The notes under the pieces are model-generated. The model saw only the letters and a program-made list of their open reading frames with translations, did not search any database and was not told the origin of the DNA. The translations under genes and the position numbers were made by a program. Of a stretch of 64,000 nt of DNA, positions 38,544-53,199 are shown piece after piece (positions within the stretch are counted from its first letter, which is position 1; each line of letters begins with the position of its first letter). The DNA is from Epiperipatus broadwayi (taxonomy: Eukaryota; Onychophora; Udeonychophora; Euonychophora; Peripatidae): contig JAQFVV010000286.1 in the NCBI GenBank assembly GCA_028023455.1, positions 373,358 to 437,357 on the forward strand, in the 5' to 3' direction.

Positions 38544-38550
<7 letters not shown>
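38321..38550. mobile_element. Foldback E: inverted dimer with a variant of the same signature
   Basis: The arms 38321-38427 and 38439-38550 are almost perfect reverse complements (CAAAATACAGTACAATTTAT at the outer side) around about 11 bp. Read outward, the right arm contains TTGATAAA, the stem GACTA (38455-38459)/TAGTC (38469-38473) and GAAAG (38474-38478). No coding potential. Confidence 0.85.
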
Positions 38551-40389
<1,839 letters not shown>

Positions 40390-40827
40390 TTGGAAAAAAC
40401 CACCGAAATAATGAAAGGAACAATGTGTACATTTGTACCAAAGTGTTGTCAAGTAAGACCTGAACTTAAGGAAAACAATGTGACTATTACGTTAATACAT
40501 AATTTAATTATTATGCAAAATGAAATATTTATGAATCATGGTTATCATAATCATTGGACAAAATTATGTTGGAATCAATGGATGAGTAAAAAGAATATTA
40601 TTTCTAACAGAGTTAAATATATATTTTTAAAGATAATTAAACCTAAAGTAGTAATGAGTAATAATGGAAAGATTTGTATACAGAAAAATGGACCTAGTAT
40701 TATCAGAGAACATATAAACATTTGCTTGAATGAAAATTTTAATAATGTAAAAGATATAAATAGATTGTTATTGGTTTTAATATTACTTTCATTTATAATA
40801 AAATATTATGATGAGTTACATATATAG
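40390..40827 (+). CDS. Unrecognised 145-codon ORF
   Basis: The longest open frame here that is neither a repeat nor a recognised element. It contains CTFVPKCCQVRPEL, MNHGYHNHWTKLCW and a hydrophobic C-terminal stretch (LLLVLILLSFIIKYY) that could be a membrane segment. Cysteines and tryptophans are unusual for a chance AT-rich ORF. The first codon is not a clear ATG. It is followed 23 bases later by a second, charged ORF, so both may be pieces of one decayed gene or mobile element. At this composition such a length is unlikely by chance (a rough estimate is a few percent per window). No family recognised. Confidence 0.35.
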   Translation: MEKTTEIMKGTMCTFVPKCCQVRPELKENNVTITLIHNLIIMQNEIFMNHGYHNHWTKLCWNQWMSKKNIISNRVKYIFLKIIKPKVVMSNNGKICIQKNGPSIIREHINICLNENFNNVKDINRLLLVLILLSFIIKYYDELHI

Positions 40828-40850
40828 TAAAAGAAGGATAAAAAGTTTGA

Positions 40851-41060
40851 ATGATGTATGGATGTAATACAAGGCAAATAAAAAGTAAAATTTTAAATGA
40901 GGATTGTATTTATACTTGCAATGAATCAGAACAATCTACTCAGAAAATGAAAGTCTTATTTACCAAAATTGTAAATGAAAAAAAAAAGATAAGTGTAAGA
41001 AATCAAATAATCACTGAAGAGAATAAATATGTAAAGAAGTATAAAGAATTGATAAATTAA
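40851..41060 (+). CDS. Unrecognised 69-codon ORF downstream of the 145-codon ORF
   Basis: Begins with ATG ATG (MMYGCNTRQIKSK) and is charged and coil-like at the C-terminus (NEKKKISVRNQIITEENK). It is in a different frame from the upstream ORF. It may continue the same decayed coding region after a frameshift; no family recognised. Confidence 0.25.
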   Translation: MMYGCNTRQIKSKILNEDCIYTCNESEQSTQKMKVLFTKIVNEKKKISVRNQIITEENKYVKKYKELIN

Positions 41061-44000
41061 TAGAATAAACCAACATTAGCTTGTTGAAAATATAAAATGT
41101 ATACTGAAGGCCATGTCTGTCTATAGTTAAAAAGAAGGTGGGAAATGCTCTACCTTAAATGATAATCTTGATAAAGAGTATGCAAAAAATGATGAGAAGA
41201 CGAAAGCCTATTAGTGGACTGGTGAAAATGGATATCATAATAAATGCAAGTAGTAAATACAATATGCAAGTTCAAAACAATCTTTGATTGTCACGAAAAT
41301 AACCCCAAAGAATTGTTAATAATCTGTTGACATTGGAATTGGATAAATTTATAATTTCCTTATGAGAACAAAAAGAGCAAAATTGAGAGAAATGCAGATG
41401 TGTAATGAATTTGATGTGTTTGGGAACGATTGGAATACCAATAAAAATTAAATTTTTTTTTTAATAGCGAACTTGTATTTTAAAAAAAAAAAAACTTTTA
41501 TCATAATGTTTGTATATATAGTTAAACTTAGACTTTAAGATAATCGTTATCAATATGGGGGGATAAGTCTATAGATAAATAAATTAATAATTAATTTGAT
41601 TTGTTTATCTATACAATTAGTTGTTTAAAGTTTTTATTTTATTAAATATTGTTAGATAATTAATATAAAGGTATATAAACAATAAGCTAGTGAAATATAT
41701 CCCTAAAAGTAGTTACATCTATGTATTAAAAAAAAGAGGGGATATGCCTGTGTCAGAATATAATACTGCAATGATAAATAATGATATTTAAAGTTTGATT
41801 TTATGTTTAACAAATAATACTTCAATATAATTGTAATAGAGTTATAGCTAATTTTATTTAATAATTTTATAGGCTAGTATTGATAAGACATAGATAAACA
41901 GGTACAGCTTGCAAATAGGAGGTTCATACCTGAGTTATTAGATAAAAGGAAGATAAGGATTTTATTTTAGAATGCACCAAAGAGTGGTCTATCAACATTT
42001 AGCTTAATATCGTAAAATGTAAATGGAAATTAAATCAGGAAAAGATGAGAATAGTGTACAGGATAAAAGTTTCACTTGTATCTTTTTATAGTGTTTGATA
42101 ATAAAATCAGAGTAGAATTGAATGTCAGATTATAAAACAAATTAATGGTTTCTTAATTATTGTATTAATATCTTCTTAGTGCAAAGTAAAGAGAGAGATG
42201 AAATGGTGAATATCATAAAAGATAAGCACAGTTAAATATGTAATATTTCATAATATTATAATGAGATTATTTTAGCTAGGAAATAAAACAATAATCCATA
42301 TTTTAAATCTTTTTATAATCTTAAAGTAAATTATAAGGGGTAATGAGTATAAAGAAAATCTATTAATGTTTAAAAAGGTTTGATTATTTAACAAATATAC
42401 ATGTTTTTGTTGTGTAAGAAATCAATTTTAATATGACAGTAATACCATACCATATCGTATGAGAAAGGAGTAATTGATTTTAAATGCTTGTGATAGTAAT
42501 TTGAGAAAATATAAATGTTTAATTGTTTACATATATTATTGTATTATACTGTTATATACTTTTTATATTGTTTTATGTCAATTCATTTATTAGCTAAAAT
42601 TAATTATTGAAAATTTGTAAATAAGATGTTATTAAAGTTGATGTTGAAAAATTAAACTAAGTATCTAGAGTTGCATTTCTTTTGTTGGGATCATCATCAC
42701 TACATCATCATCAGAGTGTATGAATTGTAATATACACATTAACTAAAACATACAGTTTGAGATTTGGAGAAATTAATTCAGTACAAGGTATTGTATAAAA
42801 ACAGGCAAAACTCACTATATGTATTGCCACTCACAGCAAGCTAGAGTAATCAATGGATGCAATACGTATGATGCAATACGTATAGTGAGTTTTGCCTGTT
42901 TTAATAACAGTTATAAGTAAGCATAAGAAACGGTGATCATGTGATGTTATAGTGTATTAAAATTATCTGGGAAAAATATTTCTTAAATGAAATCTTAAAT
43001 TATTGCAAAGTGCCTTGATCACATAAGTCATTGATAAAATATATTATAAATTTATTAAAGTATGTTTATCTACAAAAAATCTGAGTATGAATTAGTTATT
43101 ATTTAAAGTTATAAATTAAGATTACAATTTAGATAACAATAGTTATTTATAATCAAGTAGCCGAGAACATAAATATAAAATAGTAGTATAATTTTAATTC
43201 TAGATTAAGATTATAAGTTTTTCTTCCTTAAGAAATCACCTATAGAATTAAATAAAATCGCTCTTGATATCTTATAGGTGGAATAAATCGCTAATTAAAA
43301 ATCAATGATAATCCTGAGATCTTCTTAGTATAATATTGTTATTATGGTTATTCTTAATTATAATCTTATAAAGTAATAATAATAAAAAATCAATATACAA
43401 AAAAATGATAATCTAACTTATTAATTAGGTTAACTTAAACTTAATAATTATAGATATCTTATTATATTTATTTAAGTATTATTGTTAGTCGTGAGAATAT
43501 TTAGGTACTTAATGCCATTGAACAAATACTTCGATATTTGTTTAATGTTAAAGGGTATGTAATCCTATTAATGGGATAAGTGGATCTCATAATTGCTAAT
43601 GACTAATCAAACATAACTGAGAAATAAATAAGTAAATCAAAATGTACCTAGAGAAGCTAACAGTATAACCGAATTTAAGGACCTATCAGTCGTCTAGGGG
43701 TCGTTATCCTATTGGCAGGATACAATATATATATACTCAACGTCTGTCTTTATTTGCAATTTATTTATTTATATAAAAATTAAAAGATTTTATTGTAGTT
43801 GAGAATAAAGAATAGATTTATTTTAAATTGGATTTTAAAGTTATTTTTATAAATCAAATTCAAAATCGGAGTATTTAATACAATGATTTATTTTAAAGAA
43901 AAAATGTTAATTGTGCTATCAATAACAAGTAATCATGTGCCAATAGTTAGCGAGGCACTTGCTCTCAAACTAATTAAAAGTTTTAGTAATGTTTAAACAT

Positions 44001-44329
44001 AAATCAAGATCTTTCATTCAACAAAATTTTTAATTTAGAAGAATAAAAACTATTTTGTAAGAACATCGGAATTTTAAATAAAAAGAAAACTTTAATAATA
44101 AAATTAAATTTAAAAATAAAATTATTTAATAATATGTGAAAGTTTTTAAGTGTGTTAATGATGCAAGGGAATTTATAAATATAGGATAGCATAAATACTT
44201 AATGTATATCTATTTCTCTATTGCCTATATTCATTTGATATATATATAAGATTTAAAAAGTCATTCCAAATGATTTAAAGATAACATTTTAAAACTATTT
44301 GTAGTTGTATTCGTTGTTAAAAATTTAGC
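41061..44329. other. AT-rich DNA with G-over-C skew and one hairpin
   Basis: The plus strand again has more G than C over about 41-43.7 kb, as at 21-24 kb. A hairpin lies at 42796-42902 (listed). A tRNA-like GGAGGTTCATACC occurs near 41920 without a convincing A-box. No gene recognised. Confidence 0.45.
42796..42902. repeat. Inverted repeat with ~31-bp arms
   Basis: AAACAGGCAAAACTCACTAT (left, 42796-42827) pairs with ATAGTGAGTTTTGCCTGTTT (right, 42872-42902). Next to the right arm, GATGCAATACGTAT is directly repeated. The spacer is about 44 bp. Confidence 0.85.
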
Positions 44330-44450
44330 ACAGGCTTTACTCATAAGTGTAAGTAATATTTATTAAACCGTGTGAGGTTGAAAATGCGAAGGTAGGGACC
44401 TCTACAGGTCTTAACCACAAGCTTATGCATTGGAAGCAAATATGTAAATT
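44330..44450 (-). repeat. Dispersed repeat R, copy 2
   Basis: Reverse-oriented match to 6686-6815, sharing TAGGGACCTCTACAGGTCTT and AATGCGAAGGTAGGG. Two copies 38 kb apart indicate a dispersed family. Confidence 0.65.
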
Positions 44451-45290
44451 AAATGTTGGAGAATTGTTATCATATTATATAGCGTATTATGATTATTTAT
44501 TAGGTTAACCATAAAATTGTTTTTATATGTATTGTTTTAGAAGAAAATATTTTTTATATTATTATATTTCTATGTTTAAAGTTTTATAATTATGATATTG
44601 ATAAGAAGTTAACCCACAGCAAAGAGAGAGCTATGAGAAATATATTTGTTTTAGTAGTTTTGTGATTATAGTGCTTCATCATGTATGGTATTTTTGCAAC
44701 ATGTATAGCAAGCATAACTCTGCAATATGAGCTTATTTCAGAAAAAAATATTAAAATTGACAATTCGTATTTATGCAGGTATCATATGATTGATCTGAGT
44801 CTTGAGTTAACATTATTTGGCTGTAATGGAGATATATTCACTCTATTATGATTTTCATACATAATTTATCAAATGCCATGGTAATATCTGTGACAATGTG
44901 TAGGATGATTTCATTATTTAAATGTAATATGCTGTGCATGTTTCAAGAATGTTAATTAATTTAGTAGAAGCTAATAGTGATCATGTGATGTTTATTGGGT
45001 TAGAAACTTATTTTAGTAATTTAATACAATCTATTATCATTTCATTTACATGTAGTTGTGTATACATCATAAAACAATATTATTGGTTGTAAAAATAATA
45101 TAAATAACAATTGACACGAATTGTTATTTATATTATTTTTATATTATATACAGAAATATTATTTATTTATTTATTTATTATTGGTTGTATAACATGTGGA
45201 AACATAAATGACTGTGTATTAAATGTAACAAACTGATACATGATGCCAAGCCATACCAAACAAATTACTTTCTATTTGTATTGAAATAAA
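44451..45290. other. AT-rich DNA, nothing recognised
   Basis: A local inverted pair (AATTGTTATTTATATTATTTT type) lies near 45090-45145. Otherwise no feature. Confidence 0.5.
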
Positions 45291-47060
45291 ACATTATCAT
45301 TTTTGACCATTATTATTCCACTGCACAATGGCAGTCTCTCCAAGTTTAATCCATTTTCTCTTATTTCTATCCTGTCTTCTCCACATCACCCAGCACATTT
45401 CCTTATTTCATTTATTCATCTCACATGTGGATCTTTCTAGTCTATTACAATTTCTTGGGAACCAGTATAAGATTTTTCACTGTCCATCTATTATCATCTC
45501 TTCTAGAAATATGTCCAATCCATCTCCACTTCACTCTCTTAGTTCTGTCAATGATATCAGTAACACTGTCTATTCTCTCACCTATGTATTTCATTTGTGA
45601 TTTCTTTTGTTACTTCTAACATGCATCACTCCATACTTCATTGAGTAGTCTGAAATCTCAGTATTACTCTTCTGTTAAGTGTTCAAGTCTCAGATCCATA
45701 AGTAAGAACTGATAAAACAATTACTAAAAGCCTTCCTTTTTAAAAACATAGGCATATTTCTTTTTAATATTAAGTCATTTCTACCAAAGCACTCCAAACA
45801 AGATTAATTTCATTCATTATGTTTTTATATGTAGTAATATTCTGACCAAAGTATTGGTTGTTGTTAACACTCATTATTATAAATCTTTATTTTTTTTGTA
45901 TAAAATCCAGGAAACATCACTTTAGTTGTTTTAAGATTTACCTTTAATTCTACTTTCTTAGTGTGATCTGATAACTTTTACATTTCCTGGAATTCTAAAG
46001 TATTATATGCAAAAACAATGATATCATCTGCAAAATCTAAATGACTTAATAATCTATATTTGTTATTACTTCTTTAGCTTTTCATTTTAATTTACAAAAT
46101 ACTTCTTGCAAAAGTGCTGTAAAAGATTTTGGAGATATGGAGTCAATTCTATCATATACTCTTTTTAATGATAATCATTTTAGTATCATTACATAATCCA
46201 ATTGTTGCTGTTCTTTTTTTATAAATATTCTTTAGAATATGAGAATACCATGTGTCTATACTTTGATGATCCAATGCTCTAATTACTCAAGAAGTTTTTA
46301 TAGAATCAAATACTTTTTCATAGTATACAGATCCAAAACATAATGACAACTTATATTCATTGGATTTTTATATAAATTTTGTCAATACTTGGAAAATCAT
46401 TTTTAAATTCAGCTTGTTCTTTTGATTGGTTAAAAGCCAAAAGTCACTGTAGATGATTTGTAATGACTTAGTAAAAATTTTGTATAGAACTGATAAAAAA
46501 AACTGATAGTTTTGTAATTTTTAATATCTTCTTTATCACTTTTTTAAAATATTTATGTTAATACTGCATTCTTCCAATCATCTGGTAAATATTTATCATT
46601 CAGACTTTTATGTATAACTTTATTTTAAGATATTGATTAGAATTCCATCATTTCGCAGAGCTTTTCCCTGTTTATAAATTTAATTTCATGTCTCATTTCT
46701 TCATTTAAAATCCTAGGCAGTTTGGGAGATACAGTGATTGCAGGAGGTACTTTTTCTTGTCCTTTATTGTTGTAAAATTATTGTTAGAACTCTTCTTCAC
46801 CTTTCATGATGTCATCTCTCTTTTTAGTGATAGTTCCATGTTTTTTTCATTTCAGAAATAGGTTTCCTACCAATACCAAGATGTTGTTTTATCCACTTGA
46901 AGTCCCCATTGGAACATCATTGTTCTGGATCATAGCTTTTTCATCAGTTATTCTTTTTTATTTATATACATTCAGGTTACTAAATGGAGTTTTAAACTAT
47001 TTACCCTATACATTGTAAAACAGTTTAAAGTTTGTGATAACACCAAATTTCTCCATTGCT
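45291..47060 (-). pseudogene. LINE copy 3: decayed RT, minus strand
   Basis: The plus strand shows the reverse complement of LINE copy 1 in the same order. The 3' tail and C-terminal region (CCACTGCACAATGGCAG, CCATACTTCATTGAGTAGTC) lie near 45.3-45.7 kb. The FADD region (CAAAATCTAAATGACTTAA) lies near 46035, the GDSISP region near 46130-46160 and the upstream RT fingers near 46.6-46.8 kb. N-terminal similarity fades at about 47060. Frameshifts and stops make it inactive. Open frames on the plus strand here are antisense shadows. Confidence 0.88.
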
Positions 47061-48405
47061 TTCTAATTTACTATATAAATATTAAAAGAAATGTCATTAT
47101 ATTTCCTAGTTAATCAAATCCCAAGACAAATTTCAAAGAGAAACTATAACTTGTGACAGGTTTAATTTATTTTTTTCAAGTGCTAGAATTCAATGAATTG
47201 ATCTTCTAAACACACTGTCACAATGTTAATTAATAAAGACAGAATTCTTTATTCGTCTTTCTAATTATAGTATTTTTTGTTATGAGATTTCTATTTATGG
47301 AGATTTAGTAAATTAAATATGTGTATTAGCATTTATACATTGAGGAATCAAATAACGAAGATTTCTAAATCTAAATTACCACATAGATTTAATAAAAAAG
47401 TAAGTATACACTATAAATCCAAAATTATTTATTGCTACTTTACGAAGATTATTAAATATTAACACATAGATAGAACATATGTTCTCAATTACAAATTTAA
47501 TTCAGTATTCTATTAGTAATAGTAAAGTTTTATTCATCTGATTTTTCAGTTCATTCAAAGTTTATATTACTTGTTGAGATAAACATTCAATTTAAGTATA
47601 GAGCTCTCATTAATCTTTACTATGATTTCTTTGGATTTAATGATTGGTAAAATGGGTGCTTGTCATGACTATGGGTTTTTTATTTTGGAAAATTATAAGA
47701 TCTATTATGTCCACTTGAAGTTTTGTATTTCTTATTAGTTTGTTAGATTCCTGGTTTTATGTAGGCATTGCATTTTGGATCATAGCTGCCTTTCAAATTT
47801 AGGCAAGATAGAAGGCATTAGCACCATATCTGTTTAGTAGTGCATCTGATTTAAATTATACCCACAGGTAAAAACAAACATGCAGCTAAACATTTTTCTA
47901 CAGCTTCCTGGATATTTCTCTGTAATATCCCACTCAATGAAGAATACATCACTCTAATTTGCAGAAATCACAAACAATATTAATGAAGCAAAGAAGGAAC
48001 AAATCTAAGTTCTTGTGGTTATCTTTTTATACCATTAGTCTGATTCCATTGCAGAAGTAGTTATTCACAGTTTTATGTATCACTTTAGAAATTTAATTCT
48101 CCTACAAAGCTTATTTTTATCATAAATAATTTACAATATTAATCATAACCTATATACAATACATAGTATTATGTTATCTTTAATATAACATTCATTTTTG
48201 TTTGTGGAATAACATAATTTCAACAAACAAAATGAATGAACATTTTACAAAATTTAAGTAAGGTTTAATTATATATTTACAATCACTTTCTTTTTCCTTT
48301 TCCATTTATTAAGTTTATATTGGTAATCAACATTTCAATTTTCCATGTTTAATTAGAGAGAATAGAAATATAATGCCTCGGTTCCTCTCTAATTACAATT
48401 AATTA
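47061..48405. other. Unidentified DNA, slightly less AT-rich at 47.6-48.05 kb
   Basis: At about 47640-48050 the base composition and short minus-strand peptides (RNIQEAVEKCLAAC) suggest a decayed coding segment, but no domain was recognised. It may be the worn 5' region of LINE copy 3 or another element. Confidence 0.3.
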
Positions 48406-49578
48406 CACCTCTGTCTCTTTTTATGTGGTAGATAGGTTCCACAGAAAACTTGCATTAAAAAATCACACAAAAATAGACTTAACTTATCTTGAAAAATGTG
48501 GGATATGTTCCCTAATTTTCAAAAGTTGCATAAAACCAAAGCAACAACATAAAAATACTTTAAAATTAGCATTAAAAAAGGGAATAAATTATGACTAATA
48601 AAAATTTTCAAATGTTTGAAAAAAATTGATTCAAGATAAACTTTTTTTATTAACTATTTAATTTTATTCAAAATAATATGGCTTTATGTGTAATTTATTT
48701 TACATTTTTTCATACATATTTTAATCATTGTCACTATTTGACAATATGTGGTTCAATTGTAAACTAGTAAGACATCATTATTTGTCACAAGAGAAAATAC
48801 AATTAGTACCAACTTCAGTCTCATGCTGTGTTAATGGTTTTCTGATGACAATGTAATCAGTAACTAAACTTGATGATGATGATTTTACTAACTGTTTATG
48901 AAGCTTGTGATATCCAGACTGCTATGTATATCTGTTAGAGAATGCACTTCCATGAGTGCAACTATATATAACATGCTTCTACGAGTGTGTTAATAATGAC
49001 TAAAAGTTAAATTTTCTTTTATATACATATATACATGGAGAAACTTTTAGACAGAAAAATGTTATAAGTAAAAATATTTAAAAACTTTTAAAGATACATT
49101 CTTTTTAAGTAGAAATTAAAAGTTCTTAAATATATAAAAGTTTCTCCATGTGAATATGTGTATAAAAGAAAATATAAACATACACATACATAACACGGAC
49201 AGACAACTATTTAACTCCCATTGGAATTTACTTCATAATTTCATGTCATTAACAAGAAAATGATTTTCCAATTGATTAGAAAGTTGAAGACTTTCTTGAA
49301 TAATTTTTGCTGTGAAATGAACAGGTTCCACTTCTGTTTCATTATCTTTTTCTAAATCTTCTGCAATATTTAAATTTATTGCCAAACTTTTTTCCAACAG
49401 GCATTTAAAGTATTAAAATTTAATGCATTTATATAAAATAAGAAAATTCCAATTTTAAGTGAAATATGAACTTCTTTATCACATAAAAGAAATCACATAA
49501 AAAGATATTAGGAAGAAACATGAATCACATAACTTCAAAATCGCATTAAAAAAATCCACACAAAAAGAGACCCAGGTG
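48406..49578 (+). mobile_element. Complete non-autonomous mariner/pogo-like element, copy 3
   Basis: 1173 bp, with terminal inverted repeats of about 23 bp matching at 20 positions (left CACCTCTGTCTCTTTTTATG, right end AAAAAGAGACCCAGGTG). It is flanked by TA on both sides (48404-48405, 49579-49580), the target duplication of the Tc1/mariner/pogo superfamily. No transposase ORF. Subterminal words (CACACAAAAATAGACTTAAC, ATGAATCACATAACTTC) are shared with the 17.6 and 26.9 kb copies. An internal hairpin (CATGGAGAAACTTTTA/AAAAGTTTCTCCATG) lies at 49032-49151. Confidence 0.85.
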
Positions 49579-52540
49579 TACCTTTTTTTCTTATCTTAAA
49601 AAAAATCTACATGTACATTTTCCATTATTATTATTGCCTTTTAGAGTAGTTACAATACAATAAGAAATCCTGTTTATTAAATTTAAAAAAATCTACACAT
49701 TTTTATATATTATTATATTTTATAAAATATACTTTTCTCTCAACAGTCTTCTTTCATGGTAGAATGCCAAACATATGTTGTATTAAAAATAACAGTATAC
49801 TATAGTAAAAATATTAGGCAAAGATAATATATTACATTCCCCCTTAAAAACTGTTTTTTTTATTATATAAATGTTCTCTTCATAATCAAATCTATTGGTT
49901 GAGCTTAGAAAAAGTTTTAAAATATGTGAAGATCAAAGTATTTTTAGTTCTTAAGCAAAATGAGAATTGAATTATTAGAATCAAATTGAATTTGTGATTT
50001 AGCGTTTGTTCTAAATTTATTAATTCATTTTAATATCAATAATTATGTGCTTATAATGCTCGTTAAAGAAGTTATACATATTATTAAATTTATTTAAAGC
50101 TTAGGGTTTTCAAAGAATTTAATAAAAGTTTTATATGGGAAAATTTATTTACTTACAATTTGGTAAAAAAAAAAGTTTCTATTTTTTTTTTTTTTTTGCA
50201 AATCTGATAGAATGCAAATTTAATCTCTTTTTGTTAATATTATACATTGTATATTTAGTTTTTTCAGAAGATAAAGTTGAACAATTTAATATAAATATTT
50301 TTTTACTAATCACTTATTTGTAACATCGATTCAATTGCTTTTGAAAGCAATTGATAAAATTTTCTCAACTATCTAAAATCCATTTTCAGTGTGAATAGAT
50401 GACTTTCACAGTGATATGCCAACTAAAAATAATGTTTACAATGTAATAAATCATTACATGAGAAATATTATGAAGGACAAGAAGTTTTATCAATATGTAC
50501 AAATTTATTTAAATAATGAAAAATACATAAATGTAAAAAAAATGGCTCTTAATTCTTTAATAATTTTCAGTTATATTTAAAGAGAAACCTTTTTTTTTCT
50601 TTATGAATCTAATTAAAAAGCCCACAATAATCAGATTAAATTCTTTACATTTAGAAAGTATTAAATTAAAAATTGCTATTATAAATTTGAGCCCAAAATA
50701 AAAATAATAATAACCAATACAAACCATTTCAACAATTCTAATTTTTCATTTTTGTTTTTTGTTTTTTAATTAATTTATGTATGACTATAAATACGTTCAA
50801 GAATAACATCTTATTTAACAAAATAAATCATTTTGTAATTGTTTTACTTATTTTACTTTTTATTTTATTTTAATATTCTCTAAGTTGTATATATATATAT
50901 GAGAATATATTATAATGTATAACACTAACAGAAAAATAGATAGAAATCATCCCAATCATCTTTCACAACGTTAAGATATTTCAGCAATTTCCTCTGTGAA
51001 CATTTATTTACATAGAATGTTGCTGAAAAGTGATAATTTAAATAGTATATATATATATAGTGATGTGAGCCAATTAGTTCGAACCAGCTGATCTGGAGGT
51101 GGGTAACAATGATAGAGATTTTGAATTCTATCTCTTTCTGCACTCTTTCTGCATTTATGTAAACAAAGCTTGTTTGGAGCTGATTGGTAAGCTCCATCTA
51201 GTGATCATAAAATGCAAGCTTAAAGACAACTTACAAAATTTGTAACTTGTTTGATTATCATATATATATATTTAATGTGGTGTTTGGGTAAAACTGTTGG
51301 TCATACTTGATATAGTATATAAAATGTATAAAATAATATAATTAGCATAATAAACAAACACTTGTACATACACAGGCATACATAAATACATATATCCATA
51401 TATTTTTTAATTTTATTTTTAAAATATTTTCAAATATCTTTTATTGGTTATGGGAAATTATTAGGAAATACAAGTATTAGAATACATAAATACAGATTTA
51501 ACAAGTATTGTGGTTGTGAGGTCAACAATACTTTCTTGGTTACTTTTATTCTTTTGTATAAAGTTATACAAAATTGTTGCAGGAAAAACTTAGGTATTAA
51601 CTATTAAGAATTATATTCAGGTGTTTAAAAAGGAAATAAAGTGATCCTCTTTTTTTAAATCCATGTTTTATTTCTTCTTACTTTTTAATCACAATTTATT
51701 TTTACATATTTGTTTTTCATAATTGAGTGATTGGCTAATATTGATATAATTGAATTATTTCTTTATGTTAAATGTTATTATAACCATGCTTTATTAAATA
51801 TTATAGTAACTGCTGGGAGAAGGATATGATCTGTCTCTGAGACAAGCTTTTTATTAATTAATAGAGGAACGAAAACTTTTCCAACATCAGTTAGTTTTAT
51901 TGACTACATTTTGAACTATATATATCAAACTTTCTACATTTGCATAAACTTTGATTCTGTTTATTTTAGATAAATACATTATTGATTATTACTATCATAT
52001 ATTAGGCTAAATATTATTATATTCTCAACTAAGACATAAACATTAAAATATATGACCTTCAGTTCTCTTCCATTTTAATTTCTCTTTAACAAGCTCATCC
52101 AAATTATATTCATAGGTGAAGATCAATAGTAATATTTCTATAACTGATTATAAATGCATTAGTGTTATATGAGATATTTATACCAAAGTGCAATTAATAT
52201 TAAAATTATCATTTTTTTAAATAAATTTAATAATTTAACCTGTTTTTTTTTTTGTTGTTGTTGTTGTTTTTTTTTTTTTTGGTAAATAAAAATAAAAATT
52301 GCTTTTAGCTGAATTTCCCATGTATAATATATTCTTTGACAATATTAATGAATAAATGAGATTCTTGAAAAGATTTTTTGGTCTCCTGAATAGTGTTTCA
52401 AAATGAAAGCTTGGTTTTAAACTCTTTTTCTCTATTTTTGACTATGTTTTTAAAAAAAATCAGGATTTTCTTTCATGTGGGATGGTTTAGATTCTAATGC
52501 TTTTAAAGAAAAGATTATTCAATATAGAATTATATAGTTT
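49579..52540. other. AT-rich DNA with a small G+C-richer island
   Basis: At about 51055-51230 the sequence is less AT-rich, with AGTTCGAACCAGC and the perfect hairpin GGAGCT-gattggta-AGCTCC. It could be a SINE piece; not identified. The minus frame 50925-51197 overlaps it and has no motif. Confidence 0.4.
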
Positions 52541-52559
52541 CTCTCACATAGCTCATTGT

Positions 52560-52606
52560 CCCTGAAAAAGGGCTATTCCTAATTCGAGAGCAGTAGCTGA
52601 AGCTCT
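52560..52606 (+). other. Candidate copy of the CTGA-stem-GAA signature
   Basis: CCCTGAAAAAGG, then a 6-bp stem GCTATT/AGTAGC around about 15 bases, then TGAAGCTC. It is similar in layout to the PLE-A minus signature. Flanking sequence (52500-52660) shows no recognisable element. Confidence 0.25.
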
Positions 52607-53167
52607 TAAGACCGCATATAAAAAGAAAGTCCGTTTTTTCACTCAATTGACTATTTTAATTATTTTCTTAGATTCTTCATTCTTACTGAATATGTGTCTA
52701 TATGTGTGTTTTATATATATAAAAAGATAAATATTCATTAAAAGCTATTTATTAAAAATTCATAGCTAACTTTTAAATTTTTCATTTGATAAACTTGGGA
52801 ATAATATACAATATTATCTTCAAACATAATCTTTTTTAATAAAATTATTGAACTGAATTTACATATAAATTATTATGCAAAATAAGTGAAATTAGAAATT
52901 TCAAAATTTTTCGTGTAAAAATATATTCTTTTGCATACAAATTATCTAAACAATTTAAATATGTATTGTGTTTATAAATTATTTTTGTTGTATGTAATGA
53001 ATAAAAACACCTTGTATTTTAGCGTGTTTGTTTGTTTTTATATGATTAATATTTGATAAATACTTGGCATATTATATTTTTATTTATACATTCTTTTATT
53101 ATTTATCATAATAAGCATTCGTAACTATTCATAACTGGAATACAGTATACATATATATATATATATA

Positions 53168-53199
<32 letters not shown>

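Larger units (their letters stand above)
38013..38611. repeat. (TA)n cluster with two embedded foldbacks
   Basis: TA runs occur at about 38013-38050, 38235-38278 and 38549-38611, bracketing the inverted repeats at 38089-38239 and 38321-38550. Confidence 0.9.

Noticed and set aside
45328-45619. Plus-strand ORFs of 90 and 64 codons (and 46806-47018, 59104-59295)
   Set aside because: Antisense shadows of minus-strand LINE copies.
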